NCBI GenBank assembly: GCA_002381805.1
Contig: DFXZ01000002.1
Location: 62,001-126,000, forward strand
Source: Bdellovibrio sp. UBA4095
GTDB taxonomy: Bacteria > Bdellovibrionota > Bdellovibrionia > Bdellovibrionales > Bdellovibrionaceae
Direction: 5' to 3'
DNA: 64,000 bases
Of the stretch, positions 31,251-41,078 are shown piece after piece. The notes beneath the pieces were generated by a model. That model ran no database searches, had not been told where the DNA came from, and was given only the letters and a program-made list of their open reading frames with translations. A program made the translations under genes and the position numbers. The stretch's first letter is position 1. Each line of letters begins with the position of its first letter.

Positions 31251-34166
31251 CTACTCTTTCAACTGTGGCGTCAGTTTAAATTCCAGGACTTTCCCGTCCC
31301 TTTGAACTTTGATAACAGTTTCTTTGTTCGGCTTTACAGCTTGAAGTGTATAGACATAGTCATAAAGGTTTTCGATTTTTGTATTGTCGAACTCTACGAT
31401 AATGTCCTTTTCTTTCAATCCAGCCTTTTCCGCCGGGCTTCCCTTGGAAGCTCCCGAAATACGAACACCTTTGACTCCTTCTTGACTGTAGTCAGGAATG
31501 GTTCCCAGGTAAACGCGGAACGAGCGTCCTTGCATTGGACTTTGAGAGCTTGCCACCTTCACATACTTGACCATTGGTACGGAGGAATCAGCTAGTAGGC
31601 TTGCGAAGTGTCGAACTCCGGTCACGACTCGTTGAACTCCCTGATAGTTCACTAGATCTGCGGTATCTCGGGGGCTGTGATATTCTGCGTGAGATCCTGT
31701 AAAGAAGTTAATTGTCGGAACACCAGCTAAATAGAACGCCAATGAATCAGTTGGCAAGTAAGGATCTTCCTGAGTCACCATAGGTAGACCCGAACGCATA
31801 CTCACTTCTTCGGCTAAAGCAGCCCAATAAGTTCCAGACCCGATTCCTTGAACCAGGACACGATCTTTAAAACGACCGATCATATCCATATTGATATAGG
31901 CGCCGATCTTTAGCTTTTGGCTGTGCTTCGCAAAGGAACTAGACCCTAAGTTGCCAAGCTCTTCACCTGACCACACACCAAAGTACAAATCTTTTTTAAG
32001 GGCTGCTGGATTGGTTTTCTTCAATGAAGCAAAGTAATGAGCCAGCTCCATGACTCCGGCGACACCAGAGGCATTATCATCTGCACCCACATGCGCCGCT
32101 CCACGCTCAGAGCTTTTAGCAAGGGAGCTGCCAAATTGTCCATGACCCAAATGATCTCCGTGAGCTCCAATCAAAACTGAAGAAGTCGCTTGAGCTCCAG
32201 CTGGAAGCTTCGCCACAATATTAGTTCCCGTAGACTTCTTATAATTCAGATCAATCTTGGCTTTTAAATACGCGGAAGGAATTGAAAATCCCTCCACCGT
32301 CTCGCCTTTATCAAGGCGTTTTTGGATACTTGAGAGATCCCGACCCGCATACTTGAGCAATTCTTGTCCCGCAGACGTCGACATTTTAGCAACGGCAAGA
32401 CTTCCTTCAGAAAGAGAGCCTTCAAATTTCAATTTGTCGAATTTTTCGGGCAGGTCGCTTTCAGGTCCGTTCATAACTAGAACCCCGATGGCGCCTTCGT
32501 TTTTAGCAACAGTCACTTTATGCTGAAGTCGGGAGTAGAGATTCAGATGATGTCTGCGAGATGGCGATACCTCATTGGGAATATCAGCCAATAGCAAAAC
32601 CCATTTACCCTTAACGTCTAAACCTTGATAAGAATTGTATTCAGGCTCCTTGTCGTTCGCCGGGGCTTTAATGCCGTAACCAGCAAAAACAAGCGGGGCC
32701 TCTTTAAACTCACCCGTCTTAGAGAAGGATACGGGCTCAAAATCCTGAGAAACCTTATATTTGCGCTGAAAAGATCCCACAACTTCAAGTAAATTCTGAG
32801 GTCCTAAGTCGACACCTGAAGTAAACTCGAAGGTTTCGAAATAAGACCCTTTGGGGCCAGCACCTTGCAGCCCCCACGCCTTAAACATCTGTGCGATCTT
32901 CTCAGCGTAGATTTTCTCCTCCGGAGTTCCCGTTCCGCGACCTTGAAGCTCTGGAGAGGCTAAGTAATAAACCCATTTTTGAATGTCTTTTTCAAGAATC
33001 TCAGGTCGCAAAGACCCAGCTGCAGGATCTTGCGGTGCTAATCCCAAAAGCTTTCGCGCCTGGGCGTCGTCCCAGCTCGCGATCATAATTTGCGAATCCC
33101 CTTTTTCATTTCGATGAGTCCAGGAAAGTTGATTTCCATCGGGTGTGAATACAGGAAGGCCATCAAAACCTTCATTTCGAGTCACGCGAACCGGAGCTTT
33201 TTTGCCTTCAGCATCCACGATAAACAATTCAAAGTTCGAGTAGCCTAAGACACTTGATCCGAAAATAAGATAATCACCAGATGGATGAAAATAAGGAGCC
33301 CAGGACATAGACTTTAACTGAGTCACTTGCTTCTGATCGCTTCCATCGACATTCATCGTGAAAATCTCTGCAGTGGACCCATTCGCAGAAAAACGACGCC
33401 AAGTGATCTTTTTCCCATCCGCACTAAAGAACGGACCGCCATCATAGCCTTTGGCATCGGTTAAGCGTTTAACCTGAGTTCCGTCTGCCTTCATGATATA
33501 GATGTCCATCATGTAAGAAGAGTCCTGCTCGAACAACTTCTTGTCTTCGCCTTCTAGCTTTTCAGTGTAACCACTTCTGTTAGAAGCGAATGCGATCCAT
33601 TGCCCATCGGGGGAATAAGAAGCTTCCGCATCGTATCCTTTGGCATTGGTAAGACGACGAATGTCTCCACCCTTTAAGTTCGAACTGAATATTTCATAGC
33701 TATCATCGAAACTCCATGAATAGCGTGCTTTCACCGCTTTTTTTCGATTTTCAAACTCTTCTTGAGCTTTCTTTTTAGTCTCTGGATCCAAGTGAGTTGA
33801 AGAATAAAGCACCTTCTTCTTCGAAGGATGAATCCAGCCGCAAGTCGTCTTTCCATGCCCCGGTGACACGCGTTGAGTCTCGCCGGTTTTAAGGTTCATT
33901 AAAAACATTTGATAGAAAGGATTTCCGGGCTCTCTCTCGCTTTGGAAAATCATAAGGGAACCATCTGGACTGAAGTATCCTTCGCCCGATTTAGAACCCA
34001 CGAAAGTCAACTGACGACCTTCACCCAGAAGAGTGTTTTCAGCATCATTAAAAGCCCCACCCGCTAAAGGCTTAGGAGCTTGAGGATTTTTTTTGGAGTC
34101 CTTCACTTGACAGGAAATAACGAAGCAAAGGCCGATACTTAAGAGGATTAGTTTTATAGCTTTCAT
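31251..34166 (-). CDS. M28 family metallopeptidase lipoprotein with propeller, PA and PDZ domains
   Basis: This 971-residue lipoprotein (lipobox ending at Cys19, VISC) has four parts. Residues 50-370 are a TolB/WD40-like beta-propeller with repeated YSPDGQWIAFASNRSG-type blades. Residues 385-660 include a PA-type insert. Residues 660-860 are the M28 zinc peptidase with ligands His669 (GAHGDH), Asp696 (GADDNASG), Glu735/Glu736 (SGEELG), Asp761 (NMDMIGR) and His830 (EYHSPRDT). A PDZ domain ends the protein (886-965, SPAEKAGLKEKDIIVEF). M28 enzymes release amino acids from peptides; the propeller and PDZ may bind substrate. It is probably on the cell surface or in the periplasm and helps digest prey protein, which is inference. 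Confidence 0.9.
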   Translation of the reverse strand: MKAIKLILLSIGLCFVISCQVKDSKKNPQAPKPLAGGAFNDAENTLLGEGRQLTFVGSKSGEGYFSPDGSLMIFQSEREPGNPFYQMFLMNLKTGETQRVSPGHGKTTCGWIHPSKKKVLYSSTHLDPETKKKAQEEFENRKKAVKARYSWSFDDSYEIFSSNLKGGDIRRLTNAKGYDAEASYSPDGQWIAFASNRSGYTEKLEGEDKKLFEQDSSYMMDIYIMKADGTQVKRLTDAKGYDGGPFFSADGKKITWRRFSANGSTAEIFTMNVDGSDQKQVTQLKSMSWAPYFHPSGDYLIFGSSVLGYSNFELFIVDAEGKKAPVRVTRNEGFDGLPVFTPDGNQLSWTHRNEKGDSQIMIASWDDAQARKLLGLAPQDPAAGSLRPEILEKDIQKWVYYLASPELQGRGTGTPEEKIYAEKIAQMFKAWGLQGAGPKGSYFETFEFTSGVDLGPQNLLEVVGSFQRKYKVSQDFEPVSFSKTGEFKEAPLVFAGYGIKAPANDKEPEYNSYQGLDVKGKWVLLLADIPNEVSPSRRHHLNLYSRLQHKVTVAKNEGAIGVLVMNGPESDLPEKFDKLKFEGSLSEGSLAVAKMSTSAGQELLKYAGRDLSSIQKRLDKGETVEGFSIPSAYLKAKIDLNYKKSTGTNIVAKLPAGAQATSSVLIGAHGDHLGHGQFGSSLAKSSERGAAHVGADDNASGVAGVMELAHYFASLKKTNPAALKKDLYFGVWSGEELGNLGSSSFAKHSQKLKIGAYINMDMIGRFKDRVLVQGIGSGTYWAALAEEVSMRSGLPMVTQEDPYLPTDSLAFYLAGVPTINFFTGSHAEYHSPRDTADLVNYQGVQRVVTGVRHFASLLADSSVPMVKYVKVASSQSPMQGRSFRVYLGTIPDYSQEGVKGVRISGASKGSPAEKAGLKEKDIIVEFDNTKIENLYDYVYTLQAVKPNKETVIKVQRDGKVLEFKLTPQLKE

Positions 34167-34224
34167 AGGTCGGTAGGCTAAAAGCAGCCTCGACCTATGT
34201 CAAACTTTCTTGCTAAATGAAAGC

Positions 34225-34662
34225 CTAGTAAAAAGAGGAAAGAGCCTTGTTAAGCCCGTCGTTTTCACCCGCATCCGGTCCTAACCAAAGCGTGGTGCCC
34301 TCAATAAGAGATCCATCAGAAAACTTACAGATCGTAAAAGTTTGACCAGCAGTGTCTTTACCTGTCACCGCTTCAGCGTCATAGGCGCCACAAACTCCTC
34401 CACGAACAGATGAGGGGTCATGCTGGCGGTAGGCCTGAATAGCCTCCAGCTCATGTCCTGAGCGTGTTTTGAACGTATATAGTGCATGAGCCCCGACAGC
34501 AGCTTGCCCGAAAAAGCACATCACCATCTCTTTGGGTCCCACATTGAGGATCCAGAACTGCCCACCTTCAGTGCGACAAATACGGCGCGCAGGGCTTTCA
34601 GCAGCCCAAGCAGTTACACTCGAGAACGCCAACACGACTGTGAGTAACAAAACTCTCATCAT
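34225..34662 (-). CDS. Exported DUF333-like protein
   Basis: This 145-residue protein has a signal peptide (1-20). The segments ICRTEGGQFWIL and TICKFSDGSLIEGTTLW resemble the DUF333 pattern (C..xGG...I, then C.F.DGS...W), a short motif in small exported proteins of unknown role often labelled putative hemolysins without proof. Four or more cysteines are present (ICR, MCF, VCG, ICK). It stands alone 58 bases upstream of the M28 gene on the same strand. I would not infer lytic activity. Confidence 0.6.
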   Translation of the reverse strand: MMRVLLLTVVLAFSSVTAWAAESPARRICRTEGGQFWILNVGPKEMVMCFFGQAAVGAHALYTFKTRSGHELEAIQAYRQHDPSSVRGGVCGAYDAEAVTGKDTAGQTFTICKFSDGSLIEGTTLWLGPDAGENDGLNKALSSFY

Positions 34663-34738
34663 TATTTAAAACTCCTGGTAAAGTAAAACACACCCATATA
34701 ACAGCCTCGACCGGCGAGCAAGATACAATTTTAAGTTT

Positions 34739-35893
34739 ATGAAAAAACATACAACCTCTACTTCCTCAATATTATCTTGCCCTTATGAAGCTGAATGCTC
34801 GGGATGCAAATATTTGGAACTCCCCTATGAGGAACAACTTAAACTAAAATCAGATCAGCTTAGAGCTCACTTTCAGGACGCACAGTTCCCCTACCTAGGA
34901 GACATTGAAGTGCATAGCGCCGGGTCAGCCGGACTTCGTGATCGTTTGGATTTTAGTTGGGTGGGCGGTAAACTCGGACTCTATAAGAAGCAGAGTCATG
35001 AGTTGGTCGATATCGAAACATGCTTACAGCTTTCTCCAGCCCTACAACAAGCACTTTCGGAGATACGAAAGGTCAGTTGGCCCGCCAACAAGGGTTCATT
35101 AAGGGTTCGTGTAGGACCTCAAGGGCAAAAAGGCCTTTGGCTGGATTTCAGCAATATCGATATTAAGAACCTTTTGGAAGAAAAAACCATTCTAAAAAAA
35201 CTAATCCCTCAGTTCACAATCGAGATCGGACAACGCCGAAAAATTCTATTTTGGACCGGACAAGAATTTAAACTTCGTGATCCCCAACCTCAAGCGTGGT
35301 TTCAAACATGGATGGGTGAACAAGTCGTCAATCTCTATTGCCAAGTGGCCAGCTTCACACAGCCCAGTATTCAAGCTAATAAAATCATCTGCGACATTAT
35401 CAGCGAATGGCTGGAAGGCATCGACCAACCACGAGTGATTGAGTTTGGGTCGGGCATTGGCAATTTAACCCTTCCGGTACTTGCAAAAGCGAAACACGTG
35501 ACAGCTTGCGAAATAGACCAGCTCTCGCTGGATGGCCTGCAGATGACCCTCCAGCACTTACCAACATCCCTGTGTGAACTGAAGGAAAGAATCTCGATCC
35601 ATCGGGGCGATTTTCAGAAAAAGTTGATGCAGGATTTTTCGCAGTTTGATCTGGTTTTAGCAAACCCGCCTCGTTCAGGCCTGATGAACTTTCTGAATCC
35701 CTTGAAAGAGCTGCTGCCCCATCAACGCCCGCGATATTTTATTTATATGTCCTGTTTTCCTGAATCACTGGTGGCGGATTCCCTTAAACTACGGGAAAGC
35801 GGTTATAGCATTCGTCAGCTTCATATTGTTGATCAGTTTCCCCAATCAGCCCACTACGAAGTGCTCAGTTTATTTGAGAGAGAACAGCTGTAA
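34739..35893 (+). CDS. RNA m5U methyltransferase of the RlmC/RlmD/TrmA family
   Basis: This 384-residue cytoplasmic enzyme would methylate uridine C5 in rRNA or tRNA. Four cysteines for a 4Fe-4S cluster are placed as in RlmD (Cys14, Cys20, Cys23, Cys95). The SAM-binding loop is EFGSGIGNLTLP (235-246), the usual DPPR is NPPR at 309-312, the catalytic nucleophile is Cys339 in YMSCFP (family: SCNP), and the general-base glutamate is Glu374 in SAHYEVL. There is no N-terminal TRAM domain, so it is closer to RlmC-like short forms; the exact uridine cannot be told. Its end overlaps the convergent RDD gene by 24 bases. Confidence 0.85.
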   Translation: MKKHTTSTSSILSCPYEAECSGCKYLELPYEEQLKLKSDQLRAHFQDAQFPYLGDIEVHSAGSAGLRDRLDFSWVGGKLGLYKKQSHELVDIETCLQLSPALQQALSEIRKVSWPANKGSLRVRVGPQGQKGLWLDFSNIDIKNLLEEKTILKKLIPQFTIEIGQRRKILFWTGQEFKLRDPQPQAWFQTWMGEQVVNLYCQVASFTQPSIQANKIICDIISEWLEGIDQPRVIEFGSGIGNLTLPVLAKAKHVTACEIDQLSLDGLQMTLQHLPTSLCELKERISIHRGDFQKKLMQDFSQFDLVLANPPRSGLMNFLNPLKELLPHQRPRYFIYMSCFPESLVADSLKLRESGYSIRQLHIVDQFPQSAHYEVLSLFEREQL

Positions 35894-36496
35894 ACCCGAT
35901 AATTTTCCCGCCAAATCACGCCCCAACAGAAGAGACAACGTAGGAAGTATGATCAATCCACTGGCTACAATCAGGGAGCTGCGTAAAAGGACTCGCAAAA
36001 CATAGGCCGAATGCAATCGCTCATGCGGCTTGCCTAAGCGCAGACTGCAAGCCCACTCCCCAATTGTCGCTCCCATAAATACTCGAGTCGTAATTGAATA
36101 GAGCCAGGTCGCTACCACGAAGATCTGGAGAAAGAAAATTCCCTGCTGGTGATGCAAGTTTAAACTTTTTAGAAGTGGCCCAACCGATGTCTTCATTATC
36201 ATTGAAAAGCAAACCAAAAAGGCACAACTAAGCGATATTAAAATCAACAAATCGATGAACGAAGCAATCCACGACCACAGAGCCAAAACATAACCTTTGC
36301 GTTTCGCGGATGGTCCACCTTGAAAACCAGTGCTATCAAACTGATATGCTTCCTTACGAAAAAGACGCCCAAGTTGCTCGCCCTGATTTGGGCGTTCCTG
36401 GTCGGACTCTGGCTGAGGCTCCCTTAATGGCACAGGAGCCTCTCTGATTAGAGAAGCTCCATGTTGAAAATCTTCATTTGCTTGACTCATTTTCAT
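35870..36496 (-). CDS. RDD family membrane protein
   Basis: This 208-residue protein has a hydrophilic, Pro/Glu-rich N-terminal 65 residues, then four or so transmembrane segments. The RDD-type features are the ASFIDLLILISLS first helix with its Asp, and the TIGEWACSLRL segment (usual TPGKxxxGLRV). RDD proteins have been linked to Na+/H+ exchange and other transport, but roles vary. Its start is 12 bases downstream of the stop of the large exported protein gene, so the two may form a unit. Confidence 0.75.
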   Translation of the reverse strand: MKMSQANEDFQHGASLIREAPVPLREPQPESDQERPNQGEQLGRLFRKEAYQFDSTGFQGGPSAKRKGYVLALWSWIASFIDLLILISLSCAFLVCFSMIMKTSVGPLLKSLNLHHQQGIFFLQIFVVATWLYSITTRVFMGATIGEWACSLRLGKPHERLHSAYVLRVLLRSSLIVASGLIILPTLSLLLGRDLAGKLSGLQLFSLK

Positions 36497-36508
36497 CGCA
36501 AATCCTTG

Positions 36509-38314
36509 TTAGCGAATACCACCTGCACGCCCCGGTGCATCTGTTTGTGTCCCACCTTCAGATGTCACTGGTGGTGGTGGAACTATGACTGGCGGTGTAC
36601 AAACACCCATTACCAAAGTATTGGGAGGATTACATGGAGCCGGCTCAACAGTAGGTGCTGGAGTCACTGTCGCTGTTGGGCTCGGACTAGGCTCAACACT
36701 GACCGGTGGAACATACTTATCATCTTTATCATCGTCGTCATCTTTCATTAACCACCAGAAAAGTCCAAGAGCGGCAAGCCCCACACCCACTGGCACAATC
36801 CAGTTCTTATTGCGGCACCAGAATCCGCAAGAGTCTTTAACAACTTCAGCTGGCACATCCTTACCGCCAGGAAGAATTCCTCCCGCCGCAGTATCCTCAT
36901 TCACGATACATGCAGGCACAGGTCCCGCACCTTCATCAATAGTACCCTTGCTGGTATTTTCCGGACAGATACATTTTCCGTCAGCATCAGGGACAGAATT
37001 TCTCATCTCAGCTTCACAGCGAGACCCATCATCAACCACTGTAACCGGCGGAGCGGGTGGTGGCGGTAAAAGGAACTCACCTTTAGGACTTAATTTAAAG
37101 AAGCGCGTTCTTAACTCTTGGCAAGCTGAATCCTGATCTTGTCTTTTGTATTCGGGTACGTCAGCATCACACACAGCCATTGCTTGACGGTAGTAGTCTT
37201 CTAAACCAGTCAAGAAACCTTCGATTTGCCCGTATTCTTCTTTTGTCACCTTACCATCAACTACCGTCACACTGACGTTAGCTGCCATTTGGTTGTGCTT
37301 CATATAAGAATTAATAATTCGTTGCTGATCGGCATCACCAACAAGTGGCGACTTCTTATTACATTCTCGAGTTGCAAATTTAGCCTGCGCTCTAGAAATA
37401 CAATGGGGCGAACCACCGTCTTGGTAACCATAGAATAACGGATTACAAGAAACTCCATCACTGGAACAAGTCGCCTTTGCTTGGCGCATCTGACTTTGCA
37501 AAGCTGTCCAGCCACTCTTCGTTCCACCGCAAGATCCGCCCTCACCATAAGATGAAACGTATCCAGCAATGATACAAGCATCTCCAACAACAGGCCTCAT
37601 ATTAGCTGCAAAAGCAGCTGAACCTTTGAAGAGCTCAAAAAACCAATAGTTTTTGTTTTCGAAATCATGGTTCACTGTTTTCTGGCCATACTTTCGTGCC
37701 ATAACTTTTTCGGCAGCTTCCATCGTGCGACGAAGCTTCAAGAAATACTCAGCACGTTTCTTCGGAGATAACTCCATCACTTGTCTGGCTGAAAGTGTCG
37801 CAGGAGGCTGCGCCCAATGAGCCACGTAGCCAGGTTTCTTTTTCAACGCAGGATCTTGCCCTAATTTTTTCGCAACCTGGTTAAAGTTCTGAAGTTCTTT
37901 TTTTGAAAAATTCACGGAGTTGATTTTTGCAAACTCTTTATCTCCGCCAATCACAGTCAATGTCATCGACTGCCCTTGTCCGGACAACGTCAATCGAACC
38001 TGCTCTCGTCCCGCTTTGTCTTTGAACGTGGTTGCTTGAATTTTTGGCATTGGCATTTTAGAATTCTGCTGAACCCATGGATCCAATTTCGCTTGTATAT
38101 CCTTGGGATAAACATGGCGTACCTTGCTCCAATACTGTCCGACAGTAAGATTAGGAGCCATAATCCCAGAACCCTTTAGGAATTCGTTCACCATTTTTTT
38201 ATTCTGCGATTTTGCCTGGGCGCCCATAGCGACCGGAGAAAAACAGAGTGTAAAGACCGACGCGAGAAGGGCGCCGCCTTTCAACCAAGACATGAAAGAA
38301 TAAATTGATCTCAT
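36509..38314 (-). CDS. Large exported cysteine-rich protein with a C-terminal membrane anchor
   Basis: The start at 38314 is chosen for the GAGGT site 5 bases upstream; it gives 601 residues. A signal peptide (to about residue 32) is followed by an Ala/Lys-rich region, a Cys-rich central region (CIIAGY, SCGG, CSSDGVSC, RECNKK), a Pro-rich piece, and a transmembrane helix (NWIVPVGVGLAALGLFWWLM). Right after the helix come DDDDDKDD and a 75-residue Pro/Thr/Ser tail. The acidic residues after the helix are unusual for a cytoplasmic anchor end. No family is recognised. Confidence 0.7.
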   Translation of the reverse strand: MRSIYSFMSWLKGGALLASVFTLCFSPVAMGAQAKSQNKKMVNEFLKGSGIMAPNLTVGQYWSKVRHVYPKDIQAKLDPWVQQNSKMPMPKIQATTFKDKAGREQVRLTLSGQGQSMTLTVIGGDKEFAKINSVNFSKKELQNFNQVAKKLGQDPALKKKPGYVAHWAQPPATLSARQVMELSPKKRAEYFLKLRRTMEAAEKVMARKYGQKTVNHDFENKNYWFFELFKGSAAFAANMRPVVGDACIIAGYVSSYGEGGSCGGTKSGWTALQSQMRQAKATCSSDGVSCNPLFYGYQDGGSPHCISRAQAKFATRECNKKSPLVGDADQQRIINSYMKHNQMAANVSVTVVDGKVTKEEYGQIEGFLTGLEDYYRQAMAVCDADVPEYKRQDQDSACQELRTRFFKLSPKGEFLLPPPPAPPVTVVDDGSRCEAEMRNSVPDADGKCICPENTSKGTIDEGAGPVPACIVNEDTAAGGILPGGKDVPAEVVKDSCGFWCRNKNWIVPVGVGLAALGLFWWLMKDDDDDKDDKYVPPVSVEPSPSPTATVTPAPTVEPAPCNPPNTLVMGVCTPPVIVPPPPVTSEGGTQTDAPGRAGGIR

Positions 38315-38426
38315 AGTGACCTCATAGTTGTGAATCTTTTCGGTACACACTCCAAATTACTTTAAAGACGCCGCAATCGTATACGGAGTGCTCCTCATAA
38401 CTTGGTTTAGAGGTCAAAAACTAGAC

Positions 38427-39071
38427 TTAAGGCAGAGGCTGGTTCTTGTAGGTGAAAACGCTGACTTTGCAAATTTCAATAAGAGTTCGTTCTTGGACGA
38501 GCTGATAAATCTCTTCGATTTCTTCGTCAGTGACTGCAATACATCCGAGTGTCCAGTCCACAGGATGAATAGCCATCACCCCAAGCTTCTTAATTGGATC
38601 TACCGGGAAACCATGGATCATGATCTGTCCACCGGGTGAACGGCCTTTCGATTTAGCATAGGCAATATCATCCGCATTAGGATAAGAAATTTTAAGCGCT
38701 TTATTAAACTGACTCTTGGGATTTTTTGCGCTGATCGAATAGAGTCCTTCGGGAGTTCTCCAGTCACCTTCGAACTGTTTATGCCCCAAATAGTCACCAA
38801 ACGCGACCGTATACGTTCTCATAAGGACACCGTCAGAGATCAAGTACAATTGACGTCGATCCTTTGAGACCACGATTCGTTCAACCTTCAGCTTTTCTGC
38901 AGTAAATCGTTCTGGGGCTTCCCTAGTACGATCTAAAAGCTTATCGATCTGCGTGATGTCATCACAATAGCGATGAGCCTTTGATAGCGCGGCCGAGGAC
39001 GCTTGAGCCAAACCCATCGATCCCACCATTCCAACTATCACCAAAATAAACCTTAAACTCAGCGTTTTCAT
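38427..39071 (-). CDS. Exported L,D-transpeptidase (YkuD family)
   Basis: This 214-residue protein has a signal peptide (1-24). The YkuD domain (about 64-200) shows His153 in MIHGF and the catalytic Cys177 in DWTLGCIAVTD, the proteobacterial variant of the SHGCIR motif. Such enzymes make 3-3 crosslinks in peptidoglycan or attach lipoproteins or amino acids to it. Bdellovibrio is known to use L,D-transpeptidases to remodel the wall of invaded prey, so that role is plausible, though not shown here. The catalytic fold appears complete. Confidence 0.85.
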   Translation of the reverse strand: MKTLSLRFILVIVGMVGSMGLAQASSAALSKAHRYCDDITQIDKLLDRTREAPERFTAEKLKVERIVVSKDRRQLYLISDGVLMRTYTVAFGDYLGHKQFEGDWRTPEGLYSISAKNPKSQFNKALKISYPNADDIAYAKSKGRSPGGQIMIHGFPVDPIKKLGVMAIHPVDWTLGCIAVTDEEIEEIYQLVQERTLIEICKVSVFTYKNQPLP

Positions 39072-39193
39072 AAGCCATTCTTAACATAAATCATAAGAAT
39101 CCGCCTTTTCTTAAATTAAGCTGACAGCCCATTTTGAAGCCTTTACAAGGCTGACCAGAATGAAGATACTTGAGTCAAAGGAAAATTCCGCCC

Positions 39194-40255
39194 ATGTCAG
39201 AGAGCTACATCAAAATCGAAAAATTGTACGGCCTGCTTACCTTAGAGCCTTTCATCCTCCTGGGTTGCCTGATTGCGCTCACCTGGACTTTTTACAGGAT
39301 CTTCCTTAAAGACGCTTCCGAAGAACGTCATCGCAGCATTCGCCTGCATTACAAGCAGCTGATGAGGCACTTTGTTATTTTGGGCTTCTTATTCTTGTTT
39401 TTTATTTTTATGCAATCAGTGGAAGGCCAATTCAACACGCTCACTTCGTTTACGCCCTATTTTGCTTTTATGACCTTCCTTTGGGGCAATATCGTCTTCG
39501 TAAAAGCATCGCGCATGATTGTATTGCAGTATCTTTTCTTGGGCTCTATGAAGCATGGAGTTCCCGTTCTTCTTGTGAATATTTTTTCTTTAATACTCTC
39601 CATCGTTTTGCTTTTCTGGAGTATTAACTATGTTTTTGGTTTGGCCTTAGGCCCCCTCCTTGCAACATCAGCTGCCGCATCAGTCATTTTGGGTCTTGCT
39701 TTGCAGGACACTTTAGGAAACCTATTTGCGGGGATCTCTCTTCAGTTGGACAGAAACTTCGAAATTGGCGATTGGCTGGAAATCGCCAGCGGCATTCAGC
39801 GCGCCACTGGACAAGTTAAGGAGATCACCTGGAGATCCACAACACTGGTCGGCTTTTCAGATGAACTTATCACCTTCCCCAATCGCTTCATGGCTAATGC
39901 CCAGATATCTAACTTTTCACCTCCTGAAAATCCCATTGTTCGCAGTCAGGTTTTCCGACTGGCCTATGGCGCCGACGTTGAGCTAGCCAAACAACTTTTA
40001 GAGCGCGCAGTGGCTGAAATTGGCGACATTCGCGGCATACCAGCACCCGGTACTTACATTGCCAACACCACTGAGAATTGGATCGAACTGAAGGTTTATT
40101 ATTTTATTGATAATTTTGGTTCCCAGTATGGCATTGGAGATAAAGTCTATACCCGAGGTCTCGAAGCTTTAACGGCTGCGAATATTAAATTAGCTCGACA
40201 AGTCGTGGAACTTTCGGATAAAACACCGTCTCTGTCTGCTACACAGGAAACATAA
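39194..40255 (+). CDS. MscS-type mechanosensitive channel
   Basis: The ATG at 39194 is preferred over a TTG eight codons upstream; it gives 353 residues. About four transmembrane helices precede the pore region SAAASVILGLALQDTLGNLFAGISLQ, which matches the MscS TM3 with small residues and the QD.L.N..AG signature. The beta domain follows (RNFEIGDWLEIASG, GQVKEITWRSTTL, FPNRFMANAQISNF). It opens on membrane tension to release solutes during osmotic shock, which a periplasm-dwelling predator would meet; that role is inferred. The next gene, ttcA, is 44 bases downstream. Confidence 0.88.
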   Translation: MSESYIKIEKLYGLLTLEPFILLGCLIALTWTFYRIFLKDASEERHRSIRLHYKQLMRHFVILGFLFLFFIFMQSVEGQFNTLTSFTPYFAFMTFLWGNIVFVKASRMIVLQYLFLGSMKHGVPVLLVNIFSLILSIVLLFWSINYVFGLALGPLLATSAAASVILGLALQDTLGNLFAGISLQLDRNFEIGDWLEIASGIQRATGQVKEITWRSTTLVGFSDELITFPNRFMANAQISNFSPPENPIVRSQVFRLAYGADVELAKQLLERAVAEIGDIRGIPAPGTYIANTTENWIELKVYYFIDNFGSQYGIGDKVYTRGLEALTAANIKLARQVVELSDKTPSLSATQET

Positions 40256-40299
40256 TAAATGGAACCTGAGTAAGCCTCTAGAACACACATGGGGTTGTT

Positions 40300-41076
40300 A
40301 TGAACACGGTGAATTTCGAAAGTCCCTTAGCCATTAAAATCAGAAAGCAAATTGTTCAAGCTTTGAATGATTTCAATATGGTCGAAGACGGGGATAAGAT
40401 AATGATCTGTGTTTCTGGAGGAAAAGACTCCAGCGTCTTACTCGCACTGATGACCGAAATCCAACGTCGTTCAGAGCGGAAATTCACACTCGAAGCTGCC
40501 ATCTTGGACCAAAAACAGCCGGGATTTGATGTTCAAGCCTTTAAAGCGTGGGTGGAAAGTCTCGGCGTTGTACTCAATGTCATTGAACGAGACACTTACT
40601 CGATCGTCAAAGAAAAGATTCAAGGGGGCACTTTTTGTTCTTTATGCTCTCGCTTACGTCGCGCCATTCTTTATGATTTCGCCCATGACAAGGGCTTCAC
40701 CAAGTTGGCTCTTGGTCATCACCGCGACGATGTTGTGCATACGGCGCTCCTTAATTTGTTTTACGTTGGCACCACAGCCAGCATGCCACCAAAGTTAAAA
40801 TCCGATGACGAGCGAAACATCTTGGTCCGACCGTTATGTTACGTTTCCGAAAGAGATATTGAAGGACTTGCTGCCGAATGGGCTTTTCCGGTTATTCCTT
40901 GCAATCTCTGTGGATCACAAGACGGCTTAAAACGACAACGAATTAAAAAAATGGTTCGTGATCTAGAGACAGAGATTCCCAACGTTTATGCATCCATTCA
41001 AACTGCCTTGGGAAATATTAAGCCCAGTCAGCTGATGGACCAAGAGCTTTGGGACTTCAAAAATTTAAAAACATAA
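40300..41076 (+). CDS. ttcA: tRNA 2-thiocytidine synthetase TtcA
   Basis: This 258-residue cytoplasmic enzyme thiolates cytidine 32 of certain tRNAs. It has the PP-loop SGGKDS (39-44) for ATP, the catalytic cysteine pair Cys113/Cys116 in FCSLC, and the second pair Cys201/Cys204 in PCNLCGSQ; these coordinate a 4Fe-4S cluster in TtcA. The GHHRDD segment is also typical. Length fits the family. It ends 2 bases from the stop of the convergent SleB-like gene. Confidence 0.9.
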   Translation: MNTVNFESPLAIKIRKQIVQALNDFNMVEDGDKIMICVSGGKDSSVLLALMTEIQRRSERKFTLEAAILDQKQPGFDVQAFKAWVESLGVVLNVIERDTYSIVKEKIQGGTFCSLCSRLRRAILYDFAHDKGFTKLALGHHRDDVVHTALLNLFYVGTTASMPPKLKSDDERNILVRPLCYVSERDIEGLAAEWAFPVIPCNLCGSQDGLKRQRIKKMVRDLETEIPNVYASIQTALGNIKPSQLMDQELWDFKNLKT

Positions 41077-41078
41077 GC

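Noticed and set aside
36585..37136. A 183-codon plus-strand open frame rich in Gly, Thr and Ser.
   Set aside because: It is antisense to the Pro-rich part of the large exported protein, whose frame has a signal peptide, ribosome binding site and coherent domains. Its composition is what a repeat-like Pro/Ala-rich gene gives on the other strand.
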